The position numbers and the translations under genes were made by a program. DNA of 64,000 nucleotides, taken from contig NC_079875.1 of the NCBI RefSeq assembly GCF_029227915.1, positions 29,386,001 to 29,450,000 of the forward strand. The letters are read 5' to 3'. The DNA comes from Hydractinia symbiolongicarpus. Taxonomy: Eukaryota; Cnidaria; Hydrozoa; Anthoathecata; Hydractiniidae. Of this stretch, positions 32,360 through 41,431 are shown one piece after another. Below the pieces are notes generated by a model, which saw only the letters and a list, made by a program, of their open reading frames with translations, made no database searches and was not told where the DNA came from. Every line of letters begins with the position of its first letter. Position 1 is the first letter of the stretch.

Positions 32360-32830
32360 GATTGATTTTTAAAGTCTTATTTTTTTCGATAACAGAATAT
32401 CTTGTGAATAATTCTACTTTGCGCCATACCAACAGGTGAAAATGGAATGATGAGTGGTGTGATTTCTTCCACGTGTGTGTGCATGACGGGTTGGAGGAGT
32501 TCTCAAAAAATTTTAAGCCTTTGAAAATTTATCAATTATGAGATTTATGGGGTATCCTCTAGCCAAAAAAGTGAGTGCAAGAGTATATAATTCTTTTTCT
32601 AAATTTTGGTCATTGGATATGATTGTGCAATATCTCAATGCCTGGGTATATACCATGCTAGCTTTAACATGATGAGGGTGTTCAGAGGAGTAGTGTAAAA
32701 AGGTCATTCTATCAGTAGGTTTGTGGAATAGGGTTGTTTGTAATTTGCGAGACTCAAGGAAGGGAATATCTGATTTTTAGTATTCAAAAGTGAATTTTAT
32801 AGAAGGGTGAATTTTGTTCACGTGTGTGAA
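32360..32830 (-). mobile_element. Penelope-like (or related HTH-linker) reverse transcriptase C-terminal fragment
   Basis: The minus strand reads IHPSIKFTFEY, DIPFLESRKLQTTLFHKPTD, LHYSSEHPHHVKASMVYTQA, LRYCTIISNDQN and LALTFLARGYPINLIIDKF. A frameshifted continuation gives PLIPFSPVGMAQSRII. The string FLD...L-T-L-RKPTD, Y-SSHP-H-K-SI-Y-Q-LR, F--RGYP is characteristic of the region after the RT palm in Penelope-like elements. No GIY-YIG endonuclease or RT palm is present. One stop interrupts the frame; a truncated relic. Confidence 0.65.
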
Positions 32831-33119
32831 TAATTGTTTCAATTGTAGTTCAGTTCCCGTAAATATGAAAAACATCATCGGTTCATATGGATCCTTACAT
32901 CTAACAAACGTGAAATACGATAGCACATGCTATTTTCTGCTGCTTCAAAAGACGAAAACACAACCAGTAGGGGAGCTTCTTATGTTTTCAACAGTTGTAC
33001 CATACCATAACTTTTCACCCAGCCCTATTACTCTTGAAAGTAGAAACATTGCCAAAGTTATATTACAGGGAAGCAGGCTGGAAAAGTTATATTAGAAACA
33101 TAGAAACATCTTCCCCTGA

Positions 33120-34134
33120 AAAGTCTTGCATCTGTTCTAAAATCTGCCAAAATCAGTGGACATCCGTTACTAAGAGATTCTGTCGACCCTCGTGTGTCTA
33201 AGTGCGTACCAGATTTAAAAGTTGGAAATTGGAAAGTTAGTGAGGCAGTTCTTTCGGCGGATAGTCAGCTCAATTTCAAGAGGATTTTAGCAAGTGACAC
33301 AAAATCTTGTAAAATCAAAAACCCCGAAAAACTTGCTACAAGGTCTTCCAAAACAACAGTCACATTGCCATCTAACCCTGATTTTAGGAATAGCGGTCTA
33401 AAAACTTGGGAAACACATGTTATGCAAACTCCATCTTACAATGTTTTTATAACCTTCCAAAAGTTAAAGAAGCCATTTCTGTCAGCAAAACAACCTCAAA
33501 GTTATGCGAAGCGGTTGTAGGTGTTCTTCAAAGTTTGGCTGTTTCTAGAAGTCCAGTTGATCATATCTCAGCTGCGAAGGGAAGTGCATTTAATATCTTT
33601 GCTCAGCACGACGTCCCCGAGGTTCTTGAATATCTCCTACCTGGTCTGTCATTAGACTTTCCATTTCTTGGAAGTCTTTTTAGTATTGGCATCAAGACAT
33701 CAACCACTTGCAATTCATGTCATATTACCAGCTTCCCAGAAGTTATAGCACCATGCATCCAACTTTCTCTGCACCCTACGTTACAATCTTCCTTAGATAA
33801 TTTCTTCGAACGCAAGGAGTTGTCAGACACCAATGCCTACTTCTGCCATGTTTGCAACGCTCATCAAACTGCTCTAGTTGAAAAAGAGGTAGTGTCGTGC
33901 GGTTTCTATCTCATTTTACAGCTAAAACGTTTTGCCAGTGCCAACGGCCTTGTGTCAAAAATTGACTCTCGTATTACTGCTTACCCTGGTACCCTTTCCA
34001 TACCTTTAACCGTAGATGGAGAAGTGAAATTTCGTAAAAATTTTCAATTAAGGGCTATTATTAACCATTGCGGCAACTTAAATAATGGTCACTACACAAC
34101 CATAGCCTTTGACCAAATGGTTTACAGGTAGATA
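33120..34134 (+). pseudogene. USP deubiquitinase carried by a repeat, copy 2
   Basis: An upstream frame from about 33120 (HPLLRDSVDPRVSKCVPDLK; KSCKIKNPEKLATRSSKT) leads to the Cys box GNTCYANSILQCFYNL, with the catalytic Cys codon at 33418-33420. One A is missing in an A-run just before it (five here, six in the 6.5-kb copy), so the N-terminal extension is out of frame. The remaining domain has QHDVPEVLEYLLPGLSLDF, CNSC, CHVC, LILQLKRFAS and NLNNGHYTTIAF (His codon 34090-34092), and stops at 34131. Compared with the inverted copy it lacks about nine residues after the Cys box. Apart from these small breaks the domain is well preserved, suggesting a fairly recent duplication of a once-functional gene. 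Confidence 0.82.
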
Positions 34135-34646
34135 CATTGCAGCAATAGAGCAGTAATTTTCTGTGATGACCACCTTATTAACAGTCACGAGTCATATGTT
34201 TTCTTTTTAGAAGAGCTGAGATAAGAATATTTTAACCAGAATGAGTCAGCAAGGAGGCTTGACTACACTCAGTCTTGTCTTTGGAGAGTGACGAATCCAC
34301 TTATTACCTCAGTCAAAAATAAAACAAAATCAAATAATAATTAAGTTAGCAAGGGGGGTTTGATCATACTAGGTCTTGTCTTTGGAGAGTGACGACTCCA
34401 CTTATTACCCCAGTTAAAAAAAAATATTAGCAGGGGGGTTGGATCACACATGATCTTGTCTTTGGAGAGTAACGACTCCACTTATTACCTGAGTTAAAAA
34501 CAAAGAATAGCACAGGTGAACAGAAAGTGGTCAAAGTTTACTTTAGGAAGAGTGGGATGTCTACTTTCTGCTGATGACCGTTAGGTTCAGAAATATGGGT
34601 CGAAACCTACCTGCCGTTGGTTAAAGTTCTGTTCATCTTTTCAAAT
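34135..34646 (+). repeat. 3' tail of the USP-carrying repeat with three tandem units
   Basis: Three copies of the unit cttgtctttggagagtgacg...ccacttattacc start near 34273, 34374 and 34454 (spacing 101 and 80 bp), each preceded by gcaaggggg or gcagggggg. The whole block is the inverse of 5276-5732, which has two units. The shared edge is at cttttcaaatg (34646). Confidence 0.85.
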
Positions 34647-34889
34647 GAAAACCTGAAATGTTTTTTTTGTTTTAGAACAAGAATGCATTACTCAAGACCC
34701 TCATTTTTATTGGGTTGTCCTACTCAGGGACGCTCTTTGGACTTCCTTAGTTGCTCTTCACGACCGGAAAAGTCGCGGTATACCAGAACGCGACAATGTA
34801 CCAAAATAGGTATTTTCTGTTTTCCTTTTTTTCACTACTTCATTTACAAGATATATATATGTTATTTATTCATATTTATGTCTGTTAAA

Positions 34890-35097
34890 GATCTTATAGA
34901 CATGCTGCTATCATCAGTTTTGCTGGTTCGTACACAACAAACTAGAAAGAGGTGTGAGTCGGGTTATACCAGCATGCGTTGTTTCCGTATTAGGAAGGAA
35001 TACCCGAGCACAGATGGGCCAATACACTGGGTTTCGAGGTGATAATGAAGGGGGAGAAGTGGCAGAAATTGATTTGTTGTGGACAGAGGATGAGTAA
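34890..35097 (+). pseudogene. P2X7-receptor C-terminal domain-like fragment, copy 2
   Basis: Three consecutive frames spell one domain: HNKLERGVSRVIPACVVS, then RIRKEYPSTDG, then QYTGFRGDNEGGEVAEIDLL and WTEDE with a stop at 35097. A one-base loss near 34983 and a one-base gain near 35020 explain the two shifts. The IP-C-V--IRKEYP--DGQYTGF signature is that of the P2X7 cytoplasmic domain. Only the C-terminal part remains. The next ORF downstream is on the opposite strand and carries a THAP domain, repeating the convergent arrangement seen at 25.7-26.9 kb. Confidence 0.65.
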
Positions 35098-35336
35098 TCA
35101 TCCAGAAAATCTGTTTTATATATATACATGTACAACGATAGCTATTTACAATTAGTTTTATATTTACGTTTTTACAATTTTATTCGCTTATATTTTGTAG
35201 ATTTTTCAATGATTTCTCCACGTGCAGGTCTATCAGAGCAATTTTCAATGGGAGTTGTCGCTTCAGCCAACTTCGTTTTGAAGCTTTCCTTTTGACTTCA
35301 GGTCGTTTCAATACAGTCTGGATATGCGAGGTTGTC

Positions 35337-35890
35337 GTAAAACTCGGAGGAGGATTGTGGAAGCTCCTCAACCAACACTGCTTCCACTAACTACAAAAAT
35401 AAATGTTAATAGATGCAGTAATATCGTTACCAATTCACTTAAATTAATTTTAAAGTTTTCTTACCTATGTTTTGCAGCAATTGAAAACAAGAGCACTGGA
35501 AATGAGGTATATTTACTAAGTATTTCAGATGTAAAGTAATGAGGGAATTATGAGCAGAGCAGCGATGAAAAAACATATTTCAATATAAATTAGGCTTACC
35601 TCTTTTGATTGTTTTTTTTCAGCTCTCGATTTTGAAGTCGCGCGTTCCTTAGAAGGACGCTTGTGAGTGAATATAGTGGGTATGGGTTTTGGCAAAAGTC
35701 TTCGTTCGCAAGGACAATCGTTATAAAACCCTTTGACCTGACGGTCCCAATTTGATCATAACAACTTTTGTCGAAATGATCCGAGCAAACAAAAATTTGA
35801 ATGGGAAGATCTTTAGTCCTTATTGCAGCAATCCAAGCTTTTTTTTACTGGCGGGTCCTTAGGCAAGCTGAAAAAAGTTTTGTCCTTTTT
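35337..35890 (-). pseudogene. THAP-domain gene fragment with two short downstream exons
   Basis: Minus strand, exon 35890-35600: FFSLPKDPPVKK, then after an A-run slip WIAAIRTKDLPIQIFVCSDH and FDKSCYDQ. After a second shift it reads CERRLLPKPIPTIFTHKRP, SKERATSKSRAEKKQSKE, and ends at donor gtaagc. This is the second half of a THAP zinc finger: the Trp, the CxxH pair (VCSDHF) and the closing LLP-AIPTIF with a basic tail. The first CxxC pair would be in an upstream exon not found. Candidate exons 35495-35465 and from 35389 downwards have consensus splice signals and end within a few codons. THAP fingers bind DNA and are frequent in P and Kolobok-like transposons. Confidence 0.6.
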
Positions 35891-36429
35891 TGTTATCACA
35901 TATATTTGTAAAAATATGAAGAACCTTCGAACCCGATAACTTGCTACGGAAAGAAATATCCCTTTCACGCGTGTTTTTTAAAAATCTATTCTCATGCTCA
36001 AAACACGTTGAGGCTATTTATCATTTAGTCCCCAATCCCCTTTCTTTTTTTCCGTCAACAAAGTAATGAAAAAAAATCCTGGGACCTAAGTTGATAATTG
36101 ACATCGCTAGCCTTTCATTTTTGAATAAAAAAATACGAAGTGAATGAAGGGGATTTTTTTTAGTAATAAGTGGAGGAAAATTGATATAAGGTATATATAT
36201 TTTTCACCATGCAGTCCCTTTAACCATGAACCTCTTCTGCGATCAAATTTACCTTGCTTTGCAACTTAAGACTACCACTATGGACAATATATTAATAAAC
36301 TTAGAGTGCCATTTGCTTATTATATCGGCATTTGCAAATTAATAAGAAACTACCTGGTTATTCTAATTGAAGCAAAAAGTGTTGAGATTATATAATGAAG
36401 AAAATAGACTTTTCCCATGCTCTTGTCCT
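35891..36429. other. Non-coding AT-rich stretch
   Basis: Nothing recognised beyond homopolymer runs and TA-rich blocks. Confidence 0.35.
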
Positions 36430-36880
36430 TCTTTAAAATTCACATTTTTTGCGAAACTTGCCCTGTTGCTTTTCTTCCTTGTTAAAAATTATCCATAAGT
36501 AACGATGATGAAATTTTTTTGACAAGCTCAGTTAACTTAACCTTCTTCATTTTTCTGATTACAAACTCTTTCAAATCTAAACTAGCCTTCTTAGGGTAGA
36601 TCAACAGTTCTGACTGTTTCATTAGGTTTACCTGTTCGTAACTTTTCATATCTTTAAAAGTACTGTTTTAGCCCTGACAATTGTACTTGGTGCAAAAAAG
36701 CATAGCAATATTTGCATGACAAATATTCACTTAGTATGGATTTTGCTCCATTAGGGGGACGTCGAGCCACTATCATTTCACCACTGGTCCTTAGGACTTT
36801 TACGCTGTGGTGAAAGTAGTGCTTTCTTAGAAAGATGTTTTTGCTCCTTAACATTTTTTACATCTTCTTCCACAATGTGT
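36430..36880 (-). pseudogene. Zinc-finger relic of an invertebrate multi-copy (transposon-like) protein
   Basis: Minus-strand frames, broken by several shifts, read VARRPPNGAKSILSEYLSCK, CKYCYAFLHQVQLSG, then SYEQVNLMKQSELLIYPKKA, SLDLKEFVIRKMKKVKL and a stop. The ARRP...YL-C--C--F----L--H arrangement resembles a short zinc-finger segment I remember from multi-copy cnidarian proteins of uncertain transposon class. The final His/Cys ligands are damaged here. I cannot assign a superfamily. Confidence 0.4.
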
Positions 36881-36886
36881 CAACAG

Positions 36887-37511
36887 ATGGCGACTAAGTT
36901 TTGGCTGCATGAGGCCACAATAAAGGTAAGCATGCCTGCTATCATATAATCGTTCACTGCCACACGATTTTTGAGGTTCTTTGACATACACTAAAAAAGA
37001 GTTTAAAAACAAGAACAAAATTTTAATATGTTGAGAAGTGGAAAAATCTTACCGGACTAGAAAATTGCAACAAAGTAAGGAAAGTATTGTTTTCAGTGAT
37101 AAGGGAAGGGAAGTTGTCATTTATTCATGGTGCTAAAGTTGCGCGCCATTTACACATTAACCTTCTACTTTACATCATTTTGGAGAAAAATGTCAAGTCT
37201 CATAAATTTTCTTTTCCCCTAGAATATAATTGTGTGGAACTAACTTAACATCATATAATAATTTCTCTTTCCATAACCCTTCAAAATTTAATAATAGTTG
37301 TTACTATGGTCTTCTTCGTCATTGGTGAATGTGAACACTTTTTCACTGTTTATTTTCTTTGTCTAAAATCTTCTGACTCTGACACTTCAGTTTGGAAAGC
37401 ATGTAATCTGAATCTTCAGGATCGTCAACACAATCGGCTTGATCTACACCACCTGAAAAGTATAAGTCCTGTAAATGTAACAAAGAAAAATTAACTTTAA
37501 TATTAAAAGAA
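36887..37511. other. Non-coding, with two weak exon candidates
   Basis: An ATG frame MATKFWLHEATIK at 36887-36925 (plus) ends at a good donor gtaagc. A minus-strand frame after an acceptor at about 37452 (GVDQADCVDDPEDSDYMLSK) runs to 37310. Neither has a partner exon I can identify, so they are listed only as possibilities. Confidence 0.25.
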
Positions 37512-37570
37512 CTAGTCGTCAACTCGTAGAAAATCTACGAGTTCGCCCGTCCTTTATATATCGCATGTGG
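37512..37570 (-). mobile_element. Helitron 3' end (CTAG with perfect hairpin), 5' end not found
   Basis: Read on the minus strand: cgggcg, a perfect 9-bp stem (actcgtaga/tctacgagt, loop of 3), six bases, then CTAG followed by T. Flanking gttcgcccgtcc and the tatat-cgcat stretch match the 19.7-kb mini-Helitron, but the stem sequence differs from it while still pairing. Confidence 0.65.
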
Positions 37571-38056
37571 TGCTTCAGAGAATAACAACTTTCCTAACAG
37601 CAACCACTCTATTTTCAACCCAGGGTGTCCACGTTTTTTCTTTCCCTACTATCTAGCAAAGTGCCACTTCGAAATAACTTCAAGAAAAACAATCATCTAT
37701 CCTAATTCTATCACCCAACACATGCTTTGTTGTTCGGTTCATTCGTCCTAACATTCTGTTTTTTATTGCTCTCCTTAACGGTGGAGAGAGAATCAATGTT
37801 TCATTTTTGTGCATATTTTTTTTCAAAATCACATTTTTGTTTCTAAGCACACAAGCACTAAGCGCGATTTACTTTGAATTAATTTATAAGCAAAATGACA
37901 GAGTTTAACCAGACGTCGTGGAACAAGAAAAACGTACTTACGTGATATTTCCAATCAAAAACAAAAAAAATTGCTTCTAATTGTATCTTAATCATCGGAA
38001 AAAGAAATTCTGTTAAAAGCAAGTAAAAATGGAATCAGTTCCACAAGTGATTCATT
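37571..38056. other. Non-coding stretch
   Basis: Possibly the body of the Helitron whose 3' end is at 37512. No ORF and no 5' TC end identified. Confidence 0.3.
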
Positions 38057-38675
38057 GACAAAAATAAAACTACCTAAATTAGAAATTTCCAACATTTACC
38101 GGCAACAGTCTTCGATACATTTAAACAAGCTTAGTAACAATCACACCTTCTGCAATATTGTAAATCTTCCCGAATATAAAAAAAACACCACCATCACGAC
38201 CATTCTCGCGATCATTTCTTTAAGTACATACCCCGGGACAAATAGCTGTGAATTCAATACAGTGTCGTTTATGTGTGTCTCAGAGAAACTAGCGATATGA
38301 AAACAGTTTTTCGCGTCAGATAAGAAAGATTTTATAATATCCAACTTTCCGCAGATCCCATTTATGTTTTGATGTAGAAATTTCATGCCTCTCTTTGCAA
38401 TGAAGTCTGACATAACAGGATCAAAGGTATACGGAATTTTCGGTTCATCTGGTGGGATACATTCGCTGCAGTAAAATTTCTCTATGTTTTCATCTATTTT
38501 GTCTGAGGCATTTAAGATAGAATATATTTCCACGAGAACAGCATTTCTCAGAGGTTTGATTTCTTCTGATACTTTCACCACAACCATAACAAGAGATACC
38601 ATAATTAAAAACCATAAACAAAACAGCAAGTAGCATTATCGAACGCACGTCTGCCCGTGTTGCCATCTTGCTCAT
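38057..38675 (-). mobile_element. LINE 5' fragment: start of EEP endonuclease domain
   Basis: Minus strand: a hydrophobic-looking leader, then FYCSECIPPDEPKIPYTFDP, RGMKFLHQNINGICGKLDII, KSFLSDAKNCFHIASFSETH and INDTVLNSQLFVPGY. After a frameshift it continues ENGRDGGVFFIF. The LH-NINGI--K---IK, SETH and PGY--RNDR--GGVF motifs are the N-terminal half of the endonuclease of CR1/L2-type LINEs, including the catalytic Asn and Glu. It stops near 38057 before the GDFN box. Strand and coverage differ from the other two LINE relics, so it is a third copy. Confidence 0.7.
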
Positions 38676-39124
38676 GCTAAATGATTAAGCAAAATTTAGT
38701 AATCAAAGTAAAAAAACTGATTGGATTTTAATTCAGAGAATCCTAGCTAGCGACCTACCGAAAAAGCAAAAGAAAAGATATTTTTAGACGTTTGGTTCTT
38801 ATGTCGCTGGAGCAAGCAGACATTACGTTTTATATTTTACCGCGTACGTAGCCATTTTTGTTTACATTTTGTTGCATAACTAATGTATGCCCCGGCGCGT
38901 AACTAATGTATTAGTCCTAAAATTCAAAATGCTACATAAAGCTGTTAGCTGACTAACAAACGGAAAACTTTGGTTTGTTGAGCTCACTGTAATGTTATTA
39001 TTTTTACATTACTACTGTTTCTCTTTATATGTGCTTTACTAAGCATCAATAACTAGCTTTAGTTTTACTCCAAGTCCTACTTCCCATCCCTTAGCTAGCT
39101 CTGCTGTTTTTTCTATATTTTTTC
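38676..39124. other. Non-coding stretch
   Basis: Nothing recognised; possibly the left part of Helitron A. Confidence 0.3.
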
Positions 39125-41427
39125 TATAATTTGATGTGTTTCATAACCTTTTTGTGGAAGATTTATGGACAATGGCAATATAGCACATGCTAATAAACTG
39201 CTTTTTGTTGATTTGGATGTGCTCCTCAAAAAACCGATCTGTTTTACATTTTATGTAAACTTTTTTGAGGACGGACCGTATATACACTTTGTTTTCCAAA
39301 AATAATATATTTGTTGATTCAAATTTACTCCTTATTCTTTTTGACATTCACGTTTAAATCGGGTGGTAAAGGTAACTACAGATCATCATACTAAGAAAAA
39401 AAATTGTATTCCTAACCGGTTAATTTTTTACATTTTTGTATATTTTTGGGGAACAGGATAGTATGCAACCGGATAAATGATTTTGCAGATATAAATTTGA
39501 TGTTTTTTGACACTTCTGATTGTAATATTAAAGGTTTTCAACGAATCAAACGTAATCACTTTATAGGATGTCAATATTTGAGATGTGTTATTTTTGACTT
39601 TATTATTATTGTTGGTGTTGTACATGATTCTATACATTATTTTAATTAGTGTTTCAAGCTCTACACATTGGAAGCTATATATCTTCTTATGCGTTTGCGA
39701 ACACATATGATCCTATACATTATTTTTATCAGCGTTTCAATCTGTATATATGCATTACAGGCAACAGATAAACTACATTTCGCCAATTTTTTTGTATGCA
39801 CTGCTGACGTTGGCAAAACAACCTAATCTTCTGTCGACTCGTTACACTATAGTTTTCAGATCGTTTTTAGATCAATGTGTTGCGATTACAAAACAGTGAA
39901 CATCAATCATTAGATCATCACACTTTTTCCCTTACTCAAACACAATTTTTGAGGATTACAGTCCAAAGTACCTGTTTTTTAACTTTTTTTGGCCTCTTCT
40001 TCTATTCCGATATGTTTGTAAAGAATCACATCCAAGCTGCTACTTGTTATAAATTCCTTGTCTTTCGTAAGTGATATTTTATTCTTCATTCCCAAATTTG
40101 TTAATAAAAATCGCAGTAAATTATGTGGCGATGGTACAAACAGGACTTGTCTATTGGGTTTTAAAGGATTAAATTTTTTCGCTTACCCAGTGTTGTATCT
40201 TTGTTGTTATTATATACTGTATAGTCTTTTGGGCATATTCTTTTGTTATTCATGGTTTTTGAAAAAAATTTATTGAAAGAAAAAGAAAATATTATTGATA
40301 TCTTTTTTATAGTAAAAGTTACAGTGTTTTTTTAATGCGATATCACTCTCTATAGATGCAAGTTCTGCTGCTCCACTTTGCGCTATTGCTTCCTGTCATA
40401 TATCCCCATATAATTTGTTTTAGTACGTGCATCATGTTTAGGCTTGCTAAAATCCCATTTGATAACACGTCATCGTAATACCAGCAATATCTCTGAACTC
40501 TTTTATCTGAAAACAAAAAAATTGCACAGGTAAAATTAATCCCTTAAACAAGTTGACCAACTGCTAGTATGGTATACTCCTTTCAATATCATTTCATACA
40601 GGTAATGATCATACGTAAGTAAAAAGTAAGTAAGTAAAATATATATTCAGGGCTTATCCGTTTACAATAAAATGGCTCTTCATCCCAATAAAAATTAACA
40701 AGAAATATATTGAAGAAAAAATACAAGTAAATGATAAAATATTATTGAAGGAAATTGAGTATGATAAACAGAAGAACATCATGCTAGATCATCAGCATGA
40801 AATCACTTTCCTGAAGATGGCAGTGGCTTCCTTCACAAACTTAAAAAATTGGCTCATCATCGATGTAGTCATACACAAAAACACCATGTCAAAACAAAAC
40901 ACGTCAGACAGCAAAACGCGGTATAAAATTGTGAAAAACGCGGTATATGCGTGCATTACCCGAAATAATTCCAGACGTTCCGCAAGTTGCCCGAAGAAAC
41001 CGTTTCGGAATAAACGGGTTGATGACGTCATCAAAAACCCTTAAACCCTAATATATCCGCAACCGTTTGTCAAAAGTAAATGATCCTATACATTTTCTTG
41101 ACCAGCGTTTAAAGACCTATACGTTGAAGGCAACAGGTACACAAAACAGGTATAAAAAATAATTTTGAGTGTTTTGGCGGGTCTTTGCTGACGTCGGCAT
41201 AATTTTTATACCCTCATATATCATTAACCGTTCATCAAAATCACATGACCACATACATTCTCTTCGTGAGCGTGTCGAGCTCTACACAATAGAGACAACC
41301 GATGAACTTAATTTTGACAATTTGTTCTCGCATATGCACTGCTAACATCAGCAAAAGGTCTAAAATAACCAATGTTTACATTGTCCCTCCTGCCTAAGTG
41401 GATTTCTCCACGGGCCTTATTGACTAG
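39125..41427 (+). mobile_element. Non-autonomous Helitron A (3' end defined; left limit uncertain)
   Basis: Ends gactag|t at 41427 with the sub-terminal stem gtgga/tccac, closely matching the 3' end of Helitron B. The interval 39125-39660 is a diverged copy of 42510-43060 in B (shared phrases tgtttcataacctttttgtg and gatcatcatacta). Near its 3' end a unit of about 140 bp with the CRE-like core tgctgacgtcggca is repeated (39802, 41186, 41340). It carries a minus-strand retroposon-tail-like insertion near 40620. No coding capacity found. Movement must rely on Rep/helicase from elsewhere. Confidence 0.6.
40615..40690 (-). repeat. Retroposon 3'-tail-like motif with TTAC microsatellite
   Basis: On the minus strand gggatgaagagccattt, then ggataagccctgaatatata, followed by repeated ttac units. 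The same phrase with an ATT-rich tail occurs at 44128-44195. A conserved 3' end plus a variable microsatellite suggests a SINE or LINE tail. Confidence 0.5.
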
Positions 41428-41431
41428 TCTA

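Noticed and set aside
34617-35042. 141-codon ORF spanning the USP tail edge and the P2X7-like domain
   Set aside because: It crosses a repeat boundary, and the conserved domain lies in three different frames, so the long frame is accidental.
36887-36925. MATKFWLHEATIK as first exon of a Myb/SANT-like gene
   Set aside because: Only 13 residues; no following exon found within the next few kb.
40745-41044. 99-codon ORF inside Helitron A
   Set aside because: No family motif; lies between repeat tails and has an overlapping minus-strand frame of similar length.
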